Source: Romanomermis culicivorax
Taxonomy: Eukaryota; Nematoda; Enoplea; Mermithida; Mermithidae
NCBI GenBank assembly: GCA_963922205.1
Contig: CAWUHX010000166.1
Location: forward strand, 682,001 to 746,000
DNA length: 64,000 bases
Direction: 5' to 3'
The number at the start of each line of letters is the position of its first letter. The stretch's first letter is position 1. The notes beneath the pieces are model-generated. The model saw nothing but the letters and a program-made list of their open reading frames with translations, was not told where the DNA came from and did no database searches. Made by a program: the position numbers and the translations under genes. Below, in pieces: positions 33,742 through 44,598 of the stretch.

Positions 33742-34448
33742 TATCTTTAATAGTAAAACAGTTATTAAAAAATTTGTCTGTATTTTCAAGGTATTGGTAC
33801 GTTTGCTTGGGGCATGATGGTTAGTCGTCAAAATAAAGCGCCCAATTTAATTTTCGGGGTTTTCGCCTGATCAATGGCAGCAGTTTTCTTGCGGTTTACC
33901 AATTCATGCTGCTCTAAAACATTGTTTGCGTGATCATGCCCGTCTTAGCTGACTGCAGCACTGGTGGCGTGCCCCCAATACAGCGAATAAAAAGTTCAAT
34001 GCGTTAGAGTAAACGCGCGCATCATTTTTATAATTAATATGCAAATTAGGTACATTAAAACTGTTGCTAGTTGAAAGTATTCTTAGTTGCATTTGGCCAT
34101 CTAAGTTTCGCGTGCTTTTGTGCTAGGGTTGCGGTAGATATATGCACGAACGGACCATTTGAAAATCACAAAAAAATCTGCAAGAACAATTTTGAATTTT
34201 TCTCAATTCTTCGTTCTGGATTTGCTACAATTGTGCATATGGTGGAAAATTGCGAAAACAAACACAAAACTCTTAATTGAGATGATAAATAAGCCGTTAA
34301 TAAAGATTTGAGGATAGGAGTTCCTTACGACAAATGAGGTTTTTTTCGAAGATGATCTGAGGAAAGACTGACTACAACTATAGTCCTGCCTGGCTCGCCA
34401 AGTATGAAGTTTTCATGTATGAGTTGCAGGTTATGGGTCTGGCTAAGG

Positions 34449-35362
34449 GGTGTAGCCCATTGCGCTTTTGCCAATTGCGAGGATCCAAATGCGCCATATG
34501 TCATATGCTCTTTTAGCAAATGCGCCGTGTGTTAAATGCGCCATTTGCAAATGCGCATTGTTCATTTGCGCCATAATTCTAATTGGACACTGAAAAGATA
34601 GTATCACATGAGAAATGTAATCATTATTGAAGACCATCCAAACTAGGCAAAAACAGCATTGTAAATTATCGTACAATCATACAGTACCGCACAGCTAGTC
34701 ACATAGACACAGAGTTGTAAATTATCAGAAAGAAATTATGTTGCATTTGGAACTTCAGAATTTTTTATATACTCAAGCTATAATTTGATCAGGGTGAAAT
34801 TAGTGCTATTGATTTTATGACTGGCATATCTCATAATTTGGCTGATCCTTTGGCGTATTGAAGACTGTATGTCTTGCTATTTTGACTTTTGAACTCAAGT
34901 GGTAAGATCTGGAGCAAATGTTTACTTTTGCTGCTTCTGAACAAATTCGAATTATGAAGGTGCTGGTCACAGGGATTATGTAATCATAGAATCATGATCA
35001 GATCATAGAATCATTTACAGTAGATGAACTCTGATATAGATTAACTACATAAGTCTGAGAAAAATAAACATACTGCAAAAATTTCGGATTGGAAAAATTC
35101 TGTACAAAAAATGCTTTGTAAACAATTTCTGGAGACAATAGTCATCCTTGTCACTTTTTTTATTACCGGTTTATTCATTGCCCTTTCTATGATGAATGAA
35201 AACGCCAAGGCGCATTTACAAAAAGCAATTGCAGTTGGCGCATTATACACATGGCGCAAATGCATAGGGCGCATATAAAAATGGGGCACTTGAAAATCGG
35301 CGCAATTGGCTAGGGCGCAAATGGCAAAGCGCAGTTGACATTGGCGCATATGGCTACAAACC
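34449..35362. mobile_element. Second foldback element, GCGC-rich arms, 10-bp duplication
   Basis: The left arm (34449-34580) has repeated AAATGCGCCAT-like units. The right arm (about 35210-35362) has reverse-complement ATGGCGCAAATG-like units. Outermost bases GGTGTAGCC and (right) GGCTACAAACC pair as termini. CTGGCTAAGG flanks both sides (34439-34448 and 35363-35372). Unrelated in sequence to 28774-30208 but the same architecture. The core has no recognised coding sequence. Confidence 0.8.
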
Positions 35363-35372
35363 CTGGCTAAGG

Positions 35373-36084
35373 CATTTTTAACACATCGGAATACTTTAGC
35401 TTAATTTAGGATTCAGTTTAGGAAACGTGATTTATAGGGTTTTATGTGATGATCGATTGAATTGTGACCTGGTAATCATGGAGAGAACATAATCCAATGG
35501 ACATAATCGACCATTGAATTGTAGAAAAAGAATATCGAATATATTATGACGGACGAATGGAAATATACTATAGAAAGAGAAGGGGGCGCCATCTGACCAG
35601 AAGTTCCCTGACTGACAGACAAGCGAACTGATGAATCCGACTGATGACTGACTGACTAAGGACATGCCATCTTAGATCAGGATTCAGTACGGAGTTTAGA
35701 GAGAGATTATTCTTGAAAGCTCTAAAAATGTTAGAAGATTTCATGGGTGGCGTAAAGAGAAAAAACAGTTGTGTTTCGGAATTTGGCCAGTGATTTGAGG
35801 CGTGGTTGAAGGAAAGGATTATATTTTTCAGGGCCGAAGTTGTAGATCAAGATAATTCTTGCTTAATAAGAAGAAAAATTTGGCTTCTACAAATGTATGA
35901 GTGAAGATTAGAGAAAATTATGATGTTTCACAGGAATGACAAAGTTAAAAAGGAACTTGAGCCCTAGTTAGGCGTCTTTATGGATAATTCGGAAGAAAGT
36001 TTTGATAGGAAGAAAAGTTCGAATTATAAATAAAAGTAAGGCAAAGTTTACGCAAAGAAGCGTTTTATTGCTTACAGTGAAGTT
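35373..36084. other. Spacer before LTR element A
   Basis: About 0.7 kb of AT-rich sequence with no gene recognised. Its last four bases, AGTT (36081-36084), are the 5' target duplication of element A. Confidence 0.4.
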
Positions 36085-36609
36085 TGTTGGGGTTGCCACA
36101 GGTGCACGTGCCACAGGTGCACGTGTTCAGCTTCCGGCGTTGGTGTGCAGGTGGAAGGACACAGCGAAAAGTGGCGGGAAAAGAACAGAAAATTTACATA
36201 GAGATATGTGGCCACTGTTTCGCGTGTTTTTTGTGTTTTTATTCATTCGGAAAATATTGTGGTTTTTATGGAGCATCGCCCCCAACTGCCAATTACTTTA
36301 TATTATTTTATTACTGTTTTGGCATCGCTCGTTGCATTCCCAATATAAGTTGGACCCGTAATTGTTTTGTTTTGTGAGCATAGTAGAGGCTCTTTTAAGA
36401 TTAGGAGTGGAGACTTGGGTAGGATCTCCCGAAGTATATGCCAAGGTGTTCTGCCTGACGTTTGGTGAAGTACTGGCGTGTATCTGGTGAAACGTGTGAG
36501 AGAGTTCTTAGTTTATTGTTTTTGTTAGCCTGTGGTCAGAACTGTTGCAACTTCCTTTGTTTAAACCCAAAGGTCGGTTACATCATCTTCAACCCACAGC
36601 AGCCTAACA
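36085..36609 (+). repeat. 5' LTR of element A
   Basis: 525 bp, beginning TGTTGGGG and ending CCTAACA (short imperfect inverted ends, TG...CA). It differs from the 3' LTR by about 37 substitutions (hand count) and by a 15-bp tandem duplication of GCCACAGGTGCACGT near its start. Confidence 0.95.
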
Positions 36610-36612
36610 AGT

Positions 36613-36630
36613 AGTGGACTCTTATTGCCT
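36613..36630 (+). promoter_or_regulatory. Possible primer-binding site
   Basis: TGGACTCTTATTGCC starts 5 bases after the 5' LTR, and TGG is the expected start of a site pairing with a tRNA 3' CCA. The matching tRNA was not identified. Confidence 0.3.
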
Positions 36631-39096
36631 CTCACGATGGATAACTGGAGAACCACCAGGAAGATAACTAAACTTCCAGGGTTTTACTTGCAGGCACACA
36701 CTGGAAAAAGTAAAAAAATGAGTAATCCGGTAGGAAAAACGTTGAGAACACCTCCTAGGTCACATGAACCTAGTGTTTCGAATTTTGACTCTGCTGAAGA
36801 ACATGCAGTGGTAGGACAGATTCAAACACAGGCGCCTGAGACTGAAGTTAGGCGAGAAAGTAGAAATGCCAAAATGGCAAGAGTGGAAAAAGAGTTGAGG
36901 AGGAATAGTTTTGAGATGGCTAGGCAAGCCAAAATTGAAGCTACTGTAAGTGGTAATGTCAAAGGTCATCAGACCTTCGAGGGAGAGAGACCGACGTCAC
37001 CCCCAAAATTGGTCTATCTGATGGCCGAAACGCTGGACGAGATTAGAGGGAAATCGAAACCGGCGTGAAGGTTGAATATGGTGGATATGAATTATGATGA
37101 ATATTACGAGGACGTGCCGGCTGATTTATACGACGATAAATATTTGAGGCGATACAACCCCGAAATGGCAAATTGGATGGGACGTGAGGATCAAAGGGAA
37201 TGAATTGATCCTAAGGATTTACGAATTAATGCCTTGGAGAAGAAGGTCGAATTATTAATCAGAGTAATTGAAAGCGCGCAAGATCCAGAGAAGGAAATGG
37301 GAAGGGATCAAGGAAAGAAGATAAGTGAGTCATCTTACATTGAGAATAGAGTAGAAGGGGTAAATGAACCTAAAAGAGAGGTTCAATCAGATGTTTATGT
37401 AAGATCTTAGGAGAATAGAGATAGATATTCTACTAGAGATAAAATCGGGATTGAGTAGCCACAGAGTTCGAGGAATGCTGAACAAGCACAATGGAATGCC
37501 TATGGTTACTCAGAAAATAGAACTTCTAGGGAAAGGAAGGTGACTATCTGCGACGAATCGTCCCAGGGAGAGGATAGATTTTCTCGTCCAACTCCTTGGA
37601 GAAATACCACACATAGAGCGGACCTTAGCCCTGAGAAGAGGAGAAAGAGGAAATCAAAGAGTAAAAGGAGATCTCATAGATCAAGAGCTAGAAGTAGACA
37701 TTACTCAGATAGTGATAATAGCAGTTCATCTACATCGAACTCTAGCTCAAGTGTAGAAGTGGATGTGAGAGATGTAGTAAAAGCCTTGAAACATAGACCT
37801 TTACATGATAGTATGTGGACGGATGCGCTCAAATTTTTCACTGATCTGAAAAGTGAGTTTCTGGAAAATACTACTGACAAGATCAAAAAGGAATGTTTGA
37901 GAATGTTGTCTCAAAATGTGGCTAGGAGGATAGCAAGAACATCCTCAAGTTATACAGAAGCGCGGAGAAGTATTTTAAAGTATCTCGCGCCAACTTATGA
38001 TTTGACGATGCTCAAAAGAGAGCTATTCAATATGAAACAGGAAGAAGGCGAGTCAGCCTTAGAGTTTTTAAAAAAGTTGAGCAGTCATGTGGATCTGGTA
38101 TATGCAGATCAGTCAGATCAGGTAAGGCAAGAGAATATAATTAATGCCTTTATTTACAAGAGTAGTCCATTATACCAGATGGAGTTGCAAGATGTATTGC
38201 CATCAATGAAAACATGGCAAGACCTTGCATACACCATAACACAGATTGACAAAAAGTACAAGAATGTGTTTACTACTTTTGGAGCCAAGGATAAACCAAT
38301 TGTAGTGAACCAAGTTGTAGCTATGGAGGAGAAGTGCCTGGAAATTGCTTTTGTAGGGAATCCTCGGTACGGAAGTACTAAAAAGTATAACCAGACAAAG
38401 TCAAGACCACAAAATCAGTTGCAAAAGGCAGTGGAAGAAGAGAGAAGTGAGAAGAATGGTGAAGAGATGCAACCTGGCCGGTCAACTCGTAATGTCAAAA
38501 AGACTAACGAGGAGCAGGCCAAGAAATCATTTTTAGCTATTCTCTCAAAGGAATGGCTGCAATGGGTTCAGAAAGTGGATAAATTACAAGTGACTCAGAA
38601 TGAAGCTTTAAAGGAGTTGACTACTGTGAAGTCTGCGTCTGCTGAAAAGAAGAAACAGTTGAAGCAGCAGAGACCCTACTGCATTTATCACGAGAATAAT
38701 ACTCATGCTACAGAGGAGTGTAAAACCTTAGCATACCAACGTCAGCAACAGCAACGCGGTGGATTTAACCATGGCATGCCTAATCAGTATTATGGTGGTG
38801 ATAGAAACGCTTCATTTAGAGGAAATTTTAGAGGTAGAGGTGGACCTCAGTTTGGATTTAGAGGAAGAGGAAGAGGTGCCTATTATGTAGGATTCCCCGA
38901 AGAAAATCAAATGTACGGGTATGACCCAGAATTTGAGAGATACAGGGAATTCTGCAGACTTAGAGAACAAGGCATCCAGTTACAGAGGCAGCCTCAGTTG
39001 ATGCTACCTGCATCAACTAGTCAACCGGCAATTCAGGCTAGTACCGTCCAGGATCAAACTGGATCATTTGTCTTGAACCAGTCGCAACCTAGTTAG
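36625..39096 (+). pseudogene. gag: gag of element A (capsid and nucleocapsid)
   Basis: One reading frame with internal stops at 37066, 37201, 37408, 37456 and a terminal TAG at 39094. The longest intact stretch starts at 37540. Order of regions: acidic/charged N-terminus; an Arg/Ser-rich segment near 37640-37700 (KRRSHRSRARSRHYSDSD) followed by poly-Ser; a retrotransposon capsid-like helical domain (about 37760-38270, including YLAPTYDLTMLKRELFNM); a zinc knuckle of C-x2-H-x4-H-x4-C type (CIYHENNTHATEEC, about 38680); an RGG-rich segment (FRGNFRGRGG, about 38815-38880); and a Gln-rich tail. Gag would package the RNA and form particles. Frame continuity with pol across a single TAG could be readthrough or decay; the many other stops favour decay. 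Confidence 0.85.
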
Positions 39097-40029
39097 CATA
39101 ACGTAATATTGACAAGCCGTACAGATGTGAATGATGAAAGCCAACAGAGTAGAGACAAATCTCTGAGTCTGATTCTAGGAAGTACTATTCACCTGGATAA
39201 GGTGACACCTCTAGAGAAAGTGAAGAGTAAAGATTTGGCTCATGTGAAGTACGGAAGAAAAGTGACAGATATGGAGAAAAGGTTGTTGGAAAATTACCCA
39301 AAAACAGTCCCATTCTACATAAATATAGTTATTGGAGAAATGGCTACCAGAGCCTTAATTGATACAGGAGCCCAATGTATGGTCATGTCTTCTAAGCTCT
39401 TGAAAAAGGCATTAGACATTGATTACACAGTGTACCCTCATATTCTTAAGGTGACTGTAGCTGATGGAAAAATTGTGCATGCCTTCGGGTATGTGCCATT
39501 TTGTATGAAGACTGAATTGGGACATTTTCCAGTCAATGCTATAGTGTTGCCAGATGCAGGTGAGGACCTGATCTTTGGCACCGATTTTTTAGCACACCCA
39601 GATTTAGGTGTGGTTATTGATTTTAAAAGAAATGCCATGACGATACAAGGCATTGAGAAGAAGATTGACATAGTTCAAGTCCCTTCTGTAACTACTGTGC
39701 AAAGGATAATGGAAGAAGTGACTAAAGTCAGTGTGGCGTCGACTGATTGTACAAATCAAATTGTTTATCCAAAATTTTGTCTACTAAAGACAGCTGTTGC
39801 AATTGTCGCATATGGGAAAACCTACATTCCATATGGAACAGATGTTTTGATCAAGGCAAAACTTTGGGATCAACATGGAGATGCCACGTTGAACGGAATT
39901 ATTGTGGAATCAAAAGATTCTGAGATGAAGTTCAGAATAGAGAAAGCGGTGGTAGACCAATCACAAGAGGAGTTTGTAGTACTAATCTCCAATAACACGG
40001 GTTCTGGTTGTCGATTTGAGAGAGATTAA
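39097..40029 (+). pseudogene. pol: pol of element A: aspartic protease region
   Basis: In the same frame as gag after the TAG at 39094, ending at TAA 40027. The retropepsin active site is visible as ALIDTGAQCMVM (about 39352-39387), with a later LIFGTDFL segment matching the flap/second conserved region of retroviral-type proteases. It would cleave the Gag-Pol polyprotein. The TAA in the middle of pol is consistent with a Gln codon that mutated. Confidence 0.8.
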
Positions 40030-41002
40030 ATCATTGGCTATACAGAATCTATGCTAATTGAAGATGATGATACTTACAAGAAGGTGAAGGAAATGAAAAA
40101 GATAAAGGAGGAACAGGAATATCAGACCTGCATGGTAAAGGAAAAAATGCTTGCATTATCAAAATCTGATTCTGTAGAGTTTCATACTTCACTATGCAAG
40201 ATGATATTGAAAGCAAAAGTTTCCGAAGAGCAAAAAGCGAAAGCTATAGAGTCTTTGTTGAAATACAGAGATGTCTTTAGCTGGCCTGGTGATCCCACTA
40301 CTACAACTCCAGCTCTGACATGTAAAATAGATACAGGAGATGCAAGACCTGTAGCAAAGAGATATTACAGAGCTGCAATTGATAGTCAGCCTGGAGTGAG
40401 GCGACATATCAAGGAGATGTTGGATCAGGGAGTGATAGAGCCCTCGAAGTCACCGTGGGCTGCACCTCTGTTCCTAGTAGGAAAGAAGGATGGAACTACG
40501 AGACCTGTAGTTGATTTTAGAGGTATAAAGGAAGTGACCAAGGATGATAAATACCCCATCCGGAGAATGGATGATTATTTAGATTGCCTTGGAAGAGCTA
40601 AGTTCTATACGACTCTAGATTTGAAGTCGGGATATTGGCAGGTCCCAATGGAGGAGGAAAGCAAAGAGAAAATGGCTTTCATTTGTCAAGAAGGATTGTT
40701 TCATATCAAAGTGATGCCATTTGGATTGAAGAATGCACCAGCCGAATTCCAAAGGATGATGGAGAGAATCCTTGGGGATTTGGTATGGAAAATTTGCCTA
40801 GTGTACATAGATGATATTATTATCTTCTCGAATACGTTGGAGGAACACTTAGAGAATTTGACATTGGTGCTAGAAGCATTGAGGAAGGGGAAGTTGACTC
40901 TTAAGCCGGAGAAATGTGAATTTCTTCCCGAGAAAGTCCATTTTTTAGGACACATCTTGGATGCGAATGGAATTTCCCCAGATCCTAAGAAGGTCAAGGG
41001 AT
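40030..41002 (+). pseudogene. pol: pol of element A: reverse transcriptase
   Basis: Continues the same frame. RT motifs in order: VIEPSKSPWAAPLFLVGKK, RPVVDFRGIKEVT, FYTTLDLKSGYWQVP, MPFGLKNAPAEFQRMM, and the catalytic YIDDIIIFS (about 40804-40830), then KCEFLPEKVHFLGH. These are Ty3/Gypsy hallmarks. Just after PKKVKG a one-base deletion near 41000 shifts the frame into the next segment. Confidence 0.93.
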
Positions 41003-43289
41003 AACAGAATTTCCATTCCCAGATTCTGTTAAGAAAATGCAAAGATTCCTAGGGATGCTACAATGATGTAAGAAATTTATACCAGACCTAGCAGCACTAG
41101 CTGAACCTTTATACAAATTAACAGGCAAGAAAGGAACGTGGAATGTGACAGAGTTACATTACCAAACTTTTGAGAAACTCAAAGTAGCATTGACCTCAGT
41201 GCCCTTCTTAGGACATCCAATTTTAGATGGATCTGAGCGATTCAGTCTTCAAAGTGATGCTAGTGGAATCACATTGGGAGCAGTGTTATGTCAAGAGACT
41301 GACTCGGAACCTTGGGTAATAGCCTACAATAGTCGGATATTGCGGGCAGAAGAACAGAAATGGTGGGCCACCGAAAGAGAATGCTTAGCTGTGGTATATG
41401 GCCTAAAAATTTATAAACATTATCTTTTGGGTCAAAAGGACACAATCCAAACTGACCACAAACCTTTATTATCCATGAGGGTCAACACACAGACTAATGA
41501 CAAACTCAAGAGGTGGTACACATTCATTTGCCAGTTTAATCACAAGTTGGAGTATGTGCCTGGCAGACAAAATGCCATGGCTGATTTTCTCTCCAGGAAG
41601 GAGGAACCAGATGAACAGAAAGAAAAGTTGCCACCAAAATGGGAACTTATCTTTCAGAAAGGAGAAGTGAAATATCTTGCTGAAGACGAAGTCATTAACC
41701 AAAACCATAAAGTTTTAGTGAACCAACTTCCGGAACTCAGAGGAGATGAAGTGGATGAGGCTGTAGGAGTCTTCACTTTTGTGAACATGGCCATAGCTTC
41801 AGTGGCTTCAATGTATGATGCTAGTGATGAGACTCGAGTTAATCTTTCTCCAGAATTTGATAATTATCAAACGCCTGAGAAATACAAAATCGAGGCGGTA
41901 GTCACTAGGCAAATGGCAAAAAACCTGCAGCAGGAGGAAAAAGGACATCCTCCTGGGCAAGCAAAACCTATAGAAGAGGTAAAGAAAATTTTTGAACTCA
42001 AAGTGAAGGAGTTTGACAAAGCCCCTCAAATTGAAGATGGTAGACCGAAAGGGCTTATCTCAAACGCCTTGATGGCACAGTTGCAAGGAAAGGATAAAGA
42101 TTTAAAAGTGATCTTTGAGAAACTAGGTGCCAACAGCAGCACCAAGTCTCAAAGAAACTTTTACATTGATCAAGGGATACTATATAGAGAGACTTTTGGC
42201 GAGGCAGAGGATCAAGTTGTTGTGCCCTCTGTTCTCAAAAAAGTTGTCCTACATCAGTATCATAGTGCAGTGATGATGACACATCAAGGGTTTAAGAGAA
42301 CCCTTGCTATTATTAAAAAGTGGTTATGGTGGCCGAGCATCGAAAAGGATGTTCCGAGCTGGATCAGCTTTTGTCCAGTATGTCAAATTGCAACTCCAGG
42401 AAAGGCTACAATACCCCCAATAAATCCAATTATTCCTAGAGGACCGTTTGACATAGTCTCTGTGGATATTGTGGGAATCTCTCCCATGAGTGAGAAGAGA
42501 CCATATGTGATAGTATTTCAGGATTACTTTACAAAATGGGTGGAAGCAGAAATGATTCTGGATCAATCTGCTGTAGCCATTGTGGACAGTTTTCTATGAA
42601 ATATTGTGTTTAGGCATGGAACCGGGGTGAAATTGTTGAGTGATAAGGGTTCATGCTTTACAGCTGATCTAATGATGTCAGTCTGTAAGTTGTTGGAATG
42701 TCAGAAGATTTTCACAACTGCCTACCATCCACAAGGAAATGGAATGGTTGAAAGGTTTAACCAAACCTTCATCAAGCAGTTGCGAAAAATTGCCATTGAA
42801 GATTCGGACAAGTGGGATAGATATTTGCAATCTGTCGTGTTTGCTTACAATGCCACTCCTCATACCTCAACAAGATGTTCACCATTTGCCTTGTTGAGAG
42901 GGCATGAGGCTAATCTTGGCATTAGTATTGGTGTTGCAAGAAACATAGTTCTTCCAATGAACTTTGAGGCTTATAAGCATATACTAACCGAAAGTTTAGT
43001 GGAAACTTATAAGACCATTTCTGAAAACATCAAGAAAGCTGCGGAGAACAGTAAGAAGTTTTTTGACTGTAAAGCAAAAGCCCATGATTATTCCATCAAT
43101 GATTGGGTTTTGCTGAAAGTGGATAAACAGAAAAAACTGGGTCTGCTGTGGCAAGGACCGTTTGTTGTTACTGATAATAGGAGATTATCAGAGAACGTGC
43201 TTGAAATCGCGCACTGGAGAGAGCTGCTGAAAAAGCAGGTGGTATCTGTGAGCAGGTTAAAGCACTCTCACTACAAGACCGGCAGATAG
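41003..43289 (+). pseudogene. pol: pol of element A: RNase H and integrase
   Basis: Second frame, with TGA at 41064 and 42597. RNase H shows SDASG, TERECLAV and QTDHKPLLS. The integrase has the zinc-binding module (HQYH, THQG, then CPVC near 42375) and the catalytic core D-D-E: VDIVGI, LLSDKGS, and HPQGNGMVERFNQ. A C-terminal KVDKQKKLGLLWQGPFVV block resembles the family's GPF/Y module. The TGA at 42597 lies between the first and second catalytic Asp. An acidic spacer of about 190 residues separates RNase H from the zinc module. Confidence 0.9.
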
Positions 43290-43840
43290 CTGCAGTCTGA
43301 GGACGTGTCATCGAATGACGCGCAGTTTACTGTAGCTTTAAAAATCAGTAATTATAAACTGTCGTAGTGCATAGCGCTGTGTGTTTGTGTGTGTGTGTGT
43401 GTGTGATTACCCCCCCCCCATATTTTTTCGTCCCCAATTTTGTATTTAAGTACAAATTGTATTTAATTGTATTTATTTAATGTATTTATCGGGTATTTAT
43501 CGTGTATTTTTAAATTTTCCTCCCATAAATCTTAAAATTCTCAAAATTCTTGGTAAAAATCACCCTTTGCAAAAAACCCAAATTTTTAAAATTTTTTTTC
43601 ACGGCCGAAATTTTTTAATTTCCCCGAGTCTGATTAACTTTTTTGGAGGGATTAGCTAATTGTTGCCCACCAATTCTGTGAATACTGGAAGAATTGGAAA
43701 ACCACTGAGTTTTAGAGTGAAAAGAGACAAAAAGTAGTGAAAGCAGAAACTTTGTCGATTTTTCAGCTCTTATAAAATTACCAAAAATTTTCAAAATTGA
43801 TAGCGCTGAATTAGAAGAATTCGAAAAAGAAGCGGAAGAA
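43290..43840 (+). other. Spacer between pol and ORF3 of element A
   Basis: About 0.55 kb non-coding, with a (GT)n tract (about 43384-43404), a C run and AT-rich sequence. A TTTTTCAG acceptor-like site at 43759-43766 lies just upstream of the small ORF3 exon. Element B has an acceptor-like site in the equivalent place. Confidence 0.5.
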
Positions 43841-43952
43841 ATGTCGCAGCCTCCCAATGGATGCCGCACTAAACAATACCTAGTCATGGACCCCCATGTG
43901 GCCTATGGTCAGCCGCAAGTACGGCAAGATAATCGGTACTTTTTAGTCGATG
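43767..43952 (+). CDS. ORF3 exon 1 of element A
   Basis: Follows TTTTTCAG and ends at a GTAAGC donor at 43953, phase 1. The frame is open over the whole exon; a likely start is ATG 43841, giving MSQPPNGC and ending QDNRYFLVDG. The equivalent place in element B (61392-61311) reads MSGC and ends QDNRFFFID before GTAAGT, same phase. Shared residues HVxYGxPQ and QDNR(Y/F)F plus a shared donor argue this is the real 5' coding exon of ORF3. Confidence 0.65.
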
Positions 43953-44598
43953 GTAAGCGACCTAAGTTATTATACTTAGTTAATCTCAAAATTTTTGGGC
44001 AAAGCAGGAAGTTATAGCCCATGGGTGTCTAGATGAAGACCCAAACAACTTTTAAAATTAAGTGGGAGCAAATTTGTTCTGTCATCCTTGAAAAAGTGTG
44101 GCAAAGCTGCCTGTAGCGTGAGATTTGGACTTTTTGCGAAACTCCATCATTCCTCTACACACATAGCGAGTTGAATAAATTCGTCTATGTGATGCGGAAG
44201 AAGTGGAGTGTAGCAACTAGTTGACTAGGGGTAGATAATTTCAAAATTTATCAAATTTTAAAATTCTATCTTTATCTAAATTCTTAAGAATTTCCTCATT
44301 TCGCCTAAATTAGTAAGTATATTTTAAAATTCTTCTTGGGAAATTCTCAATTCGTCGGTTGGATAGGCCGTTTTGGGTGTTGGATTGAGACGGCATGCAG
44401 TCAAGTGATGGAAGAAGCAGGTGGTCTGTGCATGCACTTCTGTATAAGGTAGAAGTCGGGGCCGCACTTGTATTTAACTATCTGCCAACACTAACCCAAT
44501 ATATCTTTGGTACCTTATTGTCCCCTGCTTGCAATTTTTTCCTATTTATGCTTACTGTCTGTGATGAAGGTAAAAATTAACCCGTGTATGTCCGGTAG

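Larger units (their letters stand above)
32404..34438. other. Intron and 3' flank, no further gene seen
   Basis: Apart from the last two METTL25-like exons, this is AT-rich sequence. The small frame at 34071-34280 shows no recognisable feature. Confidence 0.35.

Noticed and set aside
34071-34280. 69-codon frame just after the METTL25-like gene
   Set aside because: The hydrophobic start hints at a signal peptide, but the length, composition and lack of homology suggest chance.
36002-36377. Two overlapping plus-strand frames at the 5' LTR
   Set aside because: They lie mostly inside the LTR, and an equivalent frame occurs in the 3' LTR at 49726-49944; no protein features.
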